DNA from: an uncultured bacterium
GTDB lineage: Bacteria > Verrucomicrobiota > Verrucomicrobiia > CAIQCK01
Length of the DNA: 64,000 nucleotides
Direction of reading: 5' to 3'
NCBI GenBank assembly: GCA_903870275.1
Contig: CAIQCK010000035.1
Location: 16,050 to 80,049, forward strand
The notes under the pieces were generated by a model. That model saw nothing but the letters and a program-made list of their open reading frames with translations, was not told the DNA's origin and searched no databases. Numbering within the stretch: the stretch's first letter is position 1; each line of letters begins with the position of its first letter. Positions 26,574 through 34,130 of this stretch are shown one piece after another. Made by a program: the position numbers and the translations under genes.

Positions 26574-27863
26574 CTACAACCCTCCCGATGTCTGGGGCTC
26601 CAAGCGCGCGGCCAGTTCCCGGTCCGTATCGGCAATGATTCCCAGTATTCGTTTCCTGGACTCAGATTGAAATTGGTCCAGCGTTTCTTTCAGGCCGAAA
26701 TGAACTTTCGACCGGATCAGCTTGGCCAATATCCGCAACGCCCGCTCCTGCTCCCGGGGCTCACCGGACAAACACTGCGACAAAACCGTGACCACACTGT
26801 TGGAATCCACCAAGGCATTGACGTGCCATTCCTTTATCATCTGACTATCCGCATCCAGACACGTTTCGATCGTTGCCAGCACACCCTCCTTGTCGCCGAT
26901 CACCACGTTCTTGATGCTTTCCTGAACCAGGGTCGAGCGCTCCACCGCCATAAGCGCCGCGAGCTGCGGAAGACACGCCGTGCCGCATATTCTAGACAAG
27001 CCTCTTACGGCTTGAAGCCGGACATACCACACATCGTCCCGCAAACACGCTCTCAGACACTTCAAAGCCGTTTCCCGGGATTCGCCATAGCCTGAACGCC
27101 CGAGACATTCACAAGCGGCCGCTCGCACGTCTGCGGACGGATCGCTCGAGTATTTTTCGAGAATCTGATGGGCGTTTTCGATTGGAAATTTGGACAGCAA
27201 TTTCAACAACCAAAACGCGGCCGGCGTGTCGCAGTCCTGCAGCGCCTGGTAAACTTCGGGCAGACACTCCGGCGGAAAAGTCTCCAGCAGGGAAACAATC
27301 TTCTGGCCGCTAAACACACCGCGCTTGAGAACATCCAGCAGGATGCGCGCGGCTTCCGCACTGCGGACGCGCGCCAAGGCGAGCATGCCAAAATAAACAA
27401 CGTCCTGGTCCTTGTCAGACAGGCTCTTTTCGAGAATTCCCAACGCCGAGGGCGTCTGGAGGGTGCCGATGCATTTCATCGCCTCAATCCGACGCCATTT
27501 GTTCCCCGGCTGACCTGCCAGCCGTTCTATCTCGGCCATTCTCGCAGACGAACTCAGATGGCGCTGCAGATGCGGCCACACTTCTTCGGGAATGATCGTC
27601 TCATGTTCATTCACCACCTCAATCCATTGCTCGGTGGTGGCTTGTTTGTCCAACTCGCTGAATCGTTGGTCGAGGGTGTGGGTGTCTTGCCCCTTCACAT
27701 CTTGGAGCAAGTTCTTCAGCGAAGCCTCCCCCTCCAGGCGTCTTCGGCTGGCGGCGTTCACGGCAAAGGCCACCAGAAGACCGGCGGCTACCAGAACGAA
27801 CACTACCGCTATGAGTATGAGGTTAAGGGTCCATGCGATGTCACTATAATAATTCGGGTTCAT
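26574..27863 (-). CDS. Membrane-anchored HEAT-repeat protein
   Basis: 429 residues. An N-terminal TM helix spans about 12-36 (LNLILIAVVFVLVAAGLLVAF), then a long cytoplasmic alpha-helical solenoid follows with HEAT-type units such as PSALGILEKSLSDKDQDVVYF and SADVRAAACECLGRSG. Such solenoids bind proteins. In this operon it probably docks to the neighbouring glycosyltransferase or relays c-di-GMP signals. Its ATG overlaps the stop of the barrel gene by one base (TGATG). Confidence 0.85.
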   Translation of the reverse strand: MNPNYYSDIAWTLNLILIAVVFVLVAAGLLVAFAVNAASRRRLEGEASLKNLLQDVKGQDTHTLDQRFSELDKQATTEQWIEVVNEHETIIPEEVWPHLQRHLSSSARMAEIERLAGQPGNKWRRIEAMKCIGTLQTPSALGILEKSLSDKDQDVVYFGMLALARVRSAEAARILLDVLKRGVFSGQKIVSLLETFPPECLPEVYQALQDCDTPAAFWLLKLLSKFPIENAHQILEKYSSDPSADVRAAACECLGRSGYGESRETALKCLRACLRDDVWYVRLQAVRGLSRICGTACLPQLAALMAVERSTLVQESIKNVVIGDKEGVLATIETCLDADSQMIKEWHVNALVDSNSVVTVLSQCLSGEPREQERALRILAKLIRSKVHFGLKETLDQFQSESRKRILGIIADTDRELAARLEPQTSGGL

Positions 27864-28687
27864 CAGAATCGCATTGACAATGCCAAGTCAACGCTCCTTT
27901 TTTTGAAACTCGGTTCCTCTTCCGAATACGAACATCCGACGCGAAGCTGCATGTTTTCCATCACCCGGAAACTGCATCCCGCGAAAGTAATAAAGCCCAT
28001 TTGCTGGGCTGCATCGACGGTGATGCCATCGATGTCAAAAACGCGCTGTCCCACGACCGTGCCTGCATAGAGTTCAACACGGGGATTGAGAACAAAATTG
28101 GCTTTGACGGAGCCCCAAAAGGCATTGCCGCGCCGCTCGGTCTGCGACATATCGATATCGGCCACCACATAGTGCGGGCCGAAGTAATAAACAACGCCAG
28201 CCGGCGATTCGACATACACGTCGTTCGACCCATAGCTCATATACCTCGCCTTGGCCTTACCGTAAAAGTTCTCGAAGAGATAATACTGGTATTCCACCGT
28301 GGACTCGGCTCGATAAAGGTAATTAGCGCCCGATCTGCCGCCCGCCTCCACCTGAAGAATATTCTTGTCCAGTTTAAAGTAGGAGCCGGCGGTGTAAGTA
28401 TAGCCATTGATGCCGTTGCGGTCATAATCCGCCATTTCCAGATAGGGAACCATATTGGTCATCGGGAAGGCGACATTCAACGTTGTCACATACCAGTCTC
28501 GCGCTTGGCCCCCCAAATCAATCCGGCTGTATTCCTCGCTCGTAGATACGTAGGTCTTCCCCGGCTCGCCGTAGAAATAAGGCGACCATGTTTGCACCTC
28601 CCGGTAGGTCTTCACATCGTCGGCTTTGCCGATGGAAGCCATTAAGAAGACGCTCATGATCCCTATTGTCCAGTTGGTTCGTTGCAT
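27863..28687 (-). CDS. YaiO-type outer-membrane beta-barrel
   Basis: 274 residues. A signal peptide (about 1-22, ending SIGKA) is followed by alternating beta-strand-rich sequence with many aromatic residues and a terminal ALSMRF ending in Phe, the usual outer-membrane barrel sorting signal. Pattern and length fit the YaiO family (about 250 residues). It is the probable outer-membrane pore or anchor for the polysaccharide. It starts inside the 3' end of the epimerase gene (25-base overlap), so the two are coupled. Confidence 0.85.
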   Translation of the reverse strand: MQRTNWTIGIMSVFLMASIGKADDVKTYREVQTWSPYFYGEPGKTYVSTSEEYSRIDLGGQARDWYVTTLNVAFPMTNMVPYLEMADYDRNGINGYTYTAGSYFKLDKNILQVEAGGRSGANYLYRAESTVEYQYYLFENFYGKAKARYMSYGSNDVYVESPAGVVYYFGPHYVVADIDMSQTERRGNAFWGSVKANFVLNPRVELYAGTVVGQRVFDIDGITVDAAQQMGFITFAGCSFRVMENMQLRVGCSYSEEEPSFKKRSVDLALSMRF

Positions 28688-29820
28688 AGCTCCTTCCTTT
28701 CGCGTATATTTTTCACCGGCAAGGAGCCATTGTCAACAGGAGAAATAGCATCAGGTGTTGCAGACCGCAGTCTGCGAATCAGGTCGTCCACAGTATCTTC
28801 AAGCCGCCACTTGTGTCTGTAGGCGGTCAGCTCGAAGAGTTTCGAAAGGTCGGGTTTGCGGCGGTAAGTCTCCACATTCCCGTCTCCGTAGGCCTCGCGG
28901 TAGGAAACGAACTCAATGGGCGACGAACTGCCCGCCCGTTCTCGCACCAGTTTGGCCAGCTCCAGGATGCTGATCTCGCGGTTGTTGCCCACGTTGATGA
29001 TCTGGCCAAAACTGGCAGGGTTGTCCGCCAGCGAATCCACCAGGGCAATGGTGTCGCGCACATCGCAGAAACACCGGGTCTGCGAGCCGTCACCATGAAC
29101 CCGAATGGGTTTGCCCGTCACCGCCCGCTCCACAAACCTCGGCACCACCATGCCGTAACGCCCTGTCTGCCGCGGACCCGCCGCGTTGAAAAACCGGCAG
29201 ACCATGACCTCCATGCCAAAAGACCGGCCATAATTTTGCCCCAGCGTTTCGTTGACGATCTTACTGACGGAATAGTTCCATCGCTTGAGGGTCGTCGAGC
29301 CGACCGCAAGTTCCGCATCCTCGCGAAAACCCGAAAAGGGAATCAAATGCCCCGGGGCGGTCCTTGGCGCGTTGGCAAGCGACGTTTCTTTTTCACCGTT
29401 CTCTGTCACCACTCCCAGCGCCGCCTGGCCATACACTTCCGCGGTGGACGCAAGGATGATCTGTGGTTTCCAGCCTCCTGCGCTTGCGGCCCGCAAGACT
29501 CGTTCGCAACCGGCGATGTTCGTGGCAAGACACTTGATCGGCTCATCGAGGACCTTGTGCACGCCCACGACCGCCGCCATATGGTAAATCCGGTCCGCCC
29601 AACTGACTGCCTTATACAAGTCGTCCCAGATAACGATATCGGCTTTGGTAAATCGGAAATTCGGATTGTCCAGAAAAAGCTCCACGTTGCTTGTGGAGCC
29701 GGTGCTCAGATCGTCAACGGCATGAACCTTGTCACCCCGGTTCAAATGATACTCCACAATATGCGAGCCAATGAAACCTGCTCCGCCGGTTACCAGAATG
29801 TGAAGTCCTTTCGATGTCAC
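28663..29820 (-). CDS. NAD-dependent nucleotide-sugar epimerase/dehydratase
   Basis: 385 residues, extended SDR family. The cofactor loop is TGGAGFIGSH and the catalytic Tyr/Lys pair is in YSVSK; the sugar-binding loop GPRQTGRYGMVVPRFV matches UDP-glucuronate decarboxylase and UDP-glucose 4-epimerase relatives. It supplies an activated sugar for the downstream glycosyltransferase. It opens the polysaccharide operon; its upstream 420-base gap is the likely control region. The exact reaction is not resolvable by eye. Confidence 0.9.
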   Translation of the reverse strand: MTSKGLHILVTGGAGFIGSHIVEYHLNRGDKVHAVDDLSTGSTSNVELFLDNPNFRFTKADIVIWDDLYKAVSWADRIYHMAAVVGVHKVLDEPIKCLATNIAGCERVLRAASAGGWKPQIILASTAEVYGQAALGVVTENGEKETSLANAPRTAPGHLIPFSGFREDAELAVGSTTLKRWNYSVSKIVNETLGQNYGRSFGMEVMVCRFFNAAGPRQTGRYGMVVPRFVERAVTGKPIRVHGDGSQTRCFCDVRDTIALVDSLADNPASFGQIINVGNNREISILELAKLVRERAGSSSPIEFVSYREAYGDGNVETYRRKPDLSKLFELTAYRHKWRLEDTVDDLIRRLRSATPDAISPVDNGSLPVKNIRERKELCNEPTGQ

Positions 29821-30239
29821 GTGTCAACGTTGCATAGTCAGTCATGGTCGTCAAATTACTGATGCGTTTTTTTTGATTTCTTTTTATCGAGTTACCTGAT
29901 GCGTTGGTCCCGGTCCTTTCTACAGACTCCGGTTTCTTCTGCGGCTCTGAAGCGCGGTGTCGAGTTACTACCACGTCCCGCGGCTGCTTATGCCGGTTGC
30001 GGATCGGGACTGCACTATGGCTGTAGCGGCAATCTATGGAGCTTGCCGGACTTCACTGGAAGAGGACGACGGCAAGAGGATGGCAAAGCGTTCCGCTGAG
30101 CCGTGTCCCGCCCAGGCAACAAACATAGCGGCTCGCCAAGGACGGCTCACCTTACCCGCCGCACAATCCTGGTGCAGGTCGAGTATTATCCCCGCGCGGG
30201 TTTAGAACCTGACAAACCGACCAAACCGCGTCCGTTGCT
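29821..30239. other. Non-coding gap upstream of the polysaccharide operon
   Basis: About 420 bases between the ATPase gene and the epimerase gene, both on the minus strand. No convincing gene is seen. It contains an AT-rich stretch and two direct copies of a 13-14-base motif (separate entry), and is the only long gap in the locus, so the promoter of the polysaccharide operon should be here. Confidence 0.6.
29856..29905. promoter_or_regulatory. Direct repeat, candidate operator
   Basis: TTACTGATGCGTT (29856-29868) and TTACCTGATGCGTT (29892-29905) flank an AT-rich tract, with the shared GATGCGTT cores 37 bases apart. They lie 36-85 bases upstream of the epimerase start. Repeat spacing near 3.5 helical turns could place two regulator dimers on opposite faces. 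No regulator gene is identified, so this is only a candidate. Confidence 0.35.
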
Positions 30240-31514
30240 TCAATCTTCCAGCTCCGGTTCCTTGAGGGGTGGCGGCCCCCACCCAAAGAAGCGGCCCAGC
30301 CCCTTGCGCTGTTGGTGACTCAAACGGCGCGAAGCCCGCTGCCATGCCTGGCTGGGCTCCGCAGGCTGTCCTTCGGAATGATCCTTCTTGCTAAGGTGAA
30401 AGGCGAAATCCTCCAACGCCGTGCTCACGGCGCTTTCAGGCGCGGCGAGGGTCAGCGGTTGGCCCAGGTTGATGGCTTCGGTGGCCGCATCGCCGGCAAA
30501 GGGGATGACAACGTCCACGGGACGTTTGAGAGTGGTCTCAATATGATTCGAGTCCACCTGGTTTCGTTCATGAATCCGATTCATCACTATCCGAACGCGA
30601 TGCGAGGAGTAGTTCATCAACTTAAAGGTTTCCAACGCGGCAAGCTGGTTCGCCAAGGAGGCGACGTCAGGCACCATGACCGACAGAATCTTGTCGGATT
30701 CTTCCAAGGCTGCCACCGTGCCTTCCTGAAGGTCATGAGGCATATCCAGTACCACGTAACGATAACGCGCGCGGAGCAGGGACAGGGTGTGGCGAATCCT
30801 TGCGCCGTCAAGCGGTTCCCGGCACTCCTGCACGCGCGGCGCCGGCAAGACAGACACGCCACTGGAGTGCTGTAGCAGCATGGTGTTCAATAAATGGTCG
30901 TCAATATCCTCCGCAGAAACCCGGCCCAGTTCCTCCCATGTGCGATTCGGAAGCAAGTTGAACATCAGCCTGGCTTGGCTGGAAGCCAAAACCAGGTCCA
31001 CCAGAACCACATCTTCGTTCCACAATTGGGCCAGACTGACAGACAGATTCGTTGCCAGGGTGGTTACACCCGAGCCACCGCGCAGTGAATAGACAGCGAA
31101 AATTTTACTTTTCGCCGCTTGGACACCCGTCGGTTTCTTGCTGCGTCGCAGTTGCACTTTCACCCGCGCCAGCAATTCGGATGGCTCGTAAGGCTTCGAC
31201 ATGCAATCGTCGGCCCCAGCCTCGAACATCTCGGTCTTTTGCTCCCGGGATGTCGGCGCTGTAAAGGCCAGAATCGGCAAATGGACCGTTTCCGGATGGC
31301 GCCGCAAACTGCGGCAAACCTCGAAGCCGTTCAGTTCGTCCAATGCCGCATTCAGGATGACCATGTCAATGTTGCGCACCATGGATTCAATCTGCTTCAA
31401 GGCGCTTATTCCGCTGGTGGCCTCGACCACGTTGTATCCGCCTTGGGACAGCACATGCTTGGTCGCCTGCAAATCAGCCATCTGGGAATCAATGAGCATT
31501 ATTTGAGACGTCAT
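30240..31514 (-). CDS. Pseudo-receiver fused to CpaE/MinD-like ATPase
   Basis: 424 residues. The N-terminal receiver-like domain (1-125) has Asn55 where the phospho-acceptor Asp belongs (MVILNAALDELNGFE) and LIDSQ in place of the acidic pair, though the Lys in MSKPYEP remains. The SIMIBI-type ATPase from about 140 starts YSLRGGSGVTTLATNL, a deviant Walker A like CpaE. CpaE proteins place pili or surface machines at a cell pole. Here it lies upstream of the polysaccharide operon and may localise that machine, independent of phosphorylation (inference). Confidence 0.85.
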   Translation of the reverse strand: MTSQIMLIDSQMADLQATKHVLSQGGYNVVEATSGISALKQIESMVRNIDMVILNAALDELNGFEVCRSLRRHPETVHLPILAFTAPTSREQKTEMFEAGADDCMSKPYEPSELLARVKVQLRRSKKPTGVQAAKSKIFAVYSLRGGSGVTTLATNLSVSLAQLWNEDVVLVDLVLASSQARLMFNLLPNRTWEELGRVSAEDIDDHLLNTMLLQHSSGVSVLPAPRVQECREPLDGARIRHTLSLLRARYRYVVLDMPHDLQEGTVAALEESDKILSVMVPDVASLANQLAALETFKLMNYSSHRVRIVMNRIHERNQVDSNHIETTLKRPVDVVIPFAGDAATEAINLGQPLTLAAPESAVSTALEDFAFHLSKKDHSEGQPAEPSQAWQRASRRLSHQQRKGLGRFFGWGPPPLKEPELED

Positions 31515-31571
31515 GTAACTTCCTCCCTGGAGTCTCTTTGAACGGTGTTCGTCATATTCGTCGGGCTCTCC

Positions 31572-32042
31572 TCATTCCTTGAGATTTGCATCTATGTCCA
31601 TGAGGAGCTGTCGGTGCGCGGCGGTTTCGTCGGCCACTTTGGACAAAAGGACTTGGAATTCCTGCAGCGAGGTGCGGAAGGAATGGCGAATGTCCCTCTC
31701 AATCATCGAAGCCTCCATGCCGACGGCAAAGGTAACGATGTATCGCTTGACAACTTCGCCCTTCGTGATTTCCTCAATCTGCTGGGCGATCTCCCCGTTC
31801 ATGAGGTTCACCACGTGTGCATTGTATTGTCCCATCGTCCACTTCGAAGGGTTCTCTTCGATGGACCCCATGATTTTTTTGAACACACCCGCATGTCCTC
31901 GCTCTTGGGCGCTCAACAAGAGCCATTGATCTTTGAATTCGGGGATCCGGTCCACACACAGCCCATAGTAGGCATCCAGCGCAAGTTCATTTTTGATAAA
32001 AGCCTCCGCCAGTTCCAAAAGCGCCTTCTTTTTATCTTCCAT
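31572..32042 (-). CDS. Ferritin-like/rubrerythrin-type four-helix protein
   Basis: 156 residues, all-helical. Helix 1 has NELALDAYYG, helix 2 the ExxH pair ERGHAGVF, and later helices MEASMIERD and ETAAHRQ, in the spacing of ferritin-like di-iron proteins. The metal ligands are only partly certain. It precedes the pseudo-receiver ATPase by 57 bases on the same strand. Iron or oxygen handling, or a structural bundle, are both possible; its link to polysaccharide control is unclear. Confidence 0.68.
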   Translation of the reverse strand: MEDKKKALLELAEAFIKNELALDAYYGLCVDRIPEFKDQWLLLSAQERGHAGVFKKIMGSIEENPSKWTMGQYNAHVVNLMNGEIAQQIEEITKGEVVKRYIVTFAVGMEASMIERDIRHSFRTSLQEFQVLLSKVADETAAHRQLLMDIDANLKE

Positions 32043-32302
32043 GGGTCATCATCCTCAACAGTAGAACAGTTAAGGCAGATCACCGCAAAAATCAAGGGGC
32101 GCACCCGCTTTCATGGACGGCCCGCGATGATCCGAAGTGACGCGACTGCGATTGTTCGAGCCGGTGGATGTGATCACACACCTTTTTTCCAGCAGCGACC
32201 GAGGATCGAGCGGTTAATTTCAAGCTCAACACTGCGCGTTTGGCAGCCAGCAAGAGTTCACCACTCCATAGCGTTCGCACGGTTTTCGTGATACGATATT
32301 GC

Positions 32303-32893
32303 ATGAAGCTGTTAAAGAGACTGATTGGTTCCAAACAAGCCAAGGTGAACTGCGAACTGTCAGACGATCTCCGCGCCAGCGCGGAAAAAGGCGATGCAAG
32401 TTCCCAGAATGATTTGGGCAAGGCATTTTTCCTGGGCACCTTTGGCCTGACGAAGGATGAAGCCGAAGCGGTGAAATGGTATCGCAAAGCCGCTGAGCAG
32501 AATCACGCCGATGCTCAATACAATCTGGGCTGGCGCTACGCCGAGGGACGAGGTGTTCCGAAGGATGAGGCCGAAGCGGTGAAGTGGTTTTGCAAAGCAG
32601 CCGAGCAGAATCATGCCGATGCCCAAGCCCGTCTGAGCCAATGCTATTACAATGGCATTGGCGTGCCGAAGGATCTGTTCGAAGCCTATAAATGGGAGAG
32701 TCTCGCCAGAGTGAAGGGCAGGCATGGCCTCAGCGGACCAATTATTGACCAGATGGAAAAGCAACTGACCCCGGAGCAGTTCGCGCTAGTGCAGAGGCTT
32801 TGTCGAGCGTTTAAGCCGAGAGGCGGCCCTGACCCCCGGGGAATTTCGTGGGAAGGCAAAAACGATCGGCGGAAGGCTATTCCATGTGTTTAG
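32303..32893 (+). CDS. Sel1-repeat protein
   Basis: 196 residues. Three Sel1/TPR-like units, e.g. DEAEAVKWYRKAAEQNHADAQYNLGW and the copies at about 80-115 and 115-150 ending FEAYKWESLARVKG. Two repeats are almost identical at DNA level, a sign of recent internal duplication. No signal peptide is seen, so it is likely a cytoplasmic scaffold. It is divergent from the ferritin-like gene across about 260 bases. A damaged copy of its tail lies just downstream, at about 32976-33002. Confidence 0.85.
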   Translation: MKLLKRLIGSKQAKVNCELSDDLRASAEKGDASSQNDLGKAFFLGTFGLTKDEAEAVKWYRKAAEQNHADAQYNLGWRYAEGRGVPKDEAEAVKWFCKAAEQNHADAQARLSQCYYNGIGVPKDLFEAYKWESLARVKGRHGLSGPIIDQMEKQLTPEQFALVQRLCRAFKPRGGPDPRGISWEGKNDRRKAIPCV

Positions 32894-33009
32894 TGGGTGA
32901 ATTTGAAGGACAATTCACAATCCCGGCGATGTGGGCCAAGAGGAAATCGGAGAAGGCGAAGAAGCAGAGAGGATGATGGTCTCAGCGGATCAATTCTTGA
33001 CCAGTCAGG

Positions 33010-34062
33010 CTATCGCTGATAGGCGGGCAAGTAGTGATATTGGACGCACAGCGCGAGCAGCGACATCGCCGTCGCGTAAACCGGCCCGCCTTCGCCCTCG
33101 CCGCCGGCCGTCGGCCAACTGCCGTCGCCCGTCTGGTGTTCGAGCAGCACCTTTTCCAGCTGCGGCTGCCACCAGGCCCAATCGTCGCCGCCGCGTTGAT
33201 ACATCGCCTGTGTCACGTAATAGATCGCGTAATAAAAATGCTCGCGGCCCCATTTCATCTCGTGCGTGCGCAACCATTCCGCGCCGCGCTTGACCTCCGG
33301 CACGTCGTATTGGCCGCACATCTGGAGCGACACCATGCCGCAACCCGTTCGCGCGTGGCCCGCGCCGCCGCCCGGCTGGTAGGCAAAACCGCCCTCGCGC
33401 GCCGCGCAGCGTTTCACAAAACCGACCGCGCTCTCGATCGCCTCGCCCGGAATTTTCACGCCGCAATCCCTCGCCGCGCGCAACGCCAGCAGTTGCCAGC
33501 CCGTCACCGAGATGTCCGCGTCATGCGACCGCGGCTCGTAGCGCCAGCCGCCGGTGTGCTGCGGCGACTTCGGCTCCGCCTGCGCCCGAAGGATCAGGTC
33601 GCACGCTTTCCGCAACGCAGCCATCACGCGCTCGTTCTTGCTCATGCCCGCCGCCTCCGCCAGCAGCAACGAACAAATGCCGTGGCCATACATCCGTCCG
33701 CCGCGGCCGAGGATCGAGCCGTCCTCCGACTGCTCGCTGATGATGTTCGCCAGCGCGCGCTCCACCCTCTCGCCGTCCGGCCCCGATCCCGGCACGTGGC
33801 CGCGCGCCAGAAACGCCATCGCCGACAGCCCGCTGACCGCCACGTTGTGATGGAACGATCCGTCGTCCTTTTGCTGCTTCCGCAAAAACTCAAACCCGCG
33901 CTCCACGGCGCGGTCCACGTCGTTGGACGCCGCCGGCTCCGCCGCAGTTCCGGCCGTTGCGAACAAAATCACCGCAGAGACGCAAAGGACACTGAGGACC
34001 GCAAAGCCTCCGCGCGCCTCCGCGCTCTCTGCGTCTCTGTGTTTCTTTTCAGACATTCTCAT
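33010..34062 (-). CDS. Secreted squalene-cyclase-like repeat (alpha/alpha toroid) protein
   Basis: 350 residues. It has prenyltransferase/squalene-oxidase-type repeats (QKDDGSFHH, GGWRYEP, REGGFAYQ, TGDGSWPT) but no DxDD acid, so probably not a cyclase. The N-terminal export region (residues about 7-30, EARGGFAVLSVLCVSAV) is encoded by a widespread CAGAGACGCAGAG-type palindrome rather than an ordinary signal sequence; the real start could be further in. It is paired head-to-tail with the DUF4175 gene, a combination typical of PVC genomes (known association, role unknown). Confidence 0.8.
   Translation of the reverse strand: MRMSEKKHRDAESAEARGGFAVLSVLCVSAVILFATAGTAAEPAASNDVDRAVERGFEFLRKQQKDDGSFHHNVAVSGLSAMAFLARGHVPGSGPDGERVERALANIISEQSEDGSILGRGGRMYGHGICSLLLAEAAGMSKNERVMAALRKACDLILRAQAEPKSPQHTGGWRYEPRSHDADISVTGWQLLALRAARDCGVKIPGEAIESAVGFVKRCAAREGGFAYQPGGGAGHARTGCGMVSLQMCGQYDVPEVKRGAEWLRTHEMKWGREHFYYAIYYVTQAMYQRGGDDWAWWQPQLEKVLLEHQTGDGSWPTAGGEGEGGPVYATAMSLLALCVQYHYLPAYQR
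33971..34042. repeat. Palindromic CAGAGACGCAGAG-type repeat in a coding N-terminus
   Basis: Imperfect inverted repeat: left arm GCAGAGACGCAAAG, right arm complementary to ACAGAGACGCAGAG, separated by a CG-rich centre. It overlaps the export region of the secreted toroid protein. Similar CAGAGACRCAGAG repeats are known as intergenic elements in many environmental genomes (recalled, not verified). Confidence 0.65.
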
Positions 34063-34130
34063 TTCCTACCGCCTCTCCATCGTCCAAACCACCGATTTCA
34101 TCTTCGCGTTTCGCGCTCCGCGTTTCCCAA

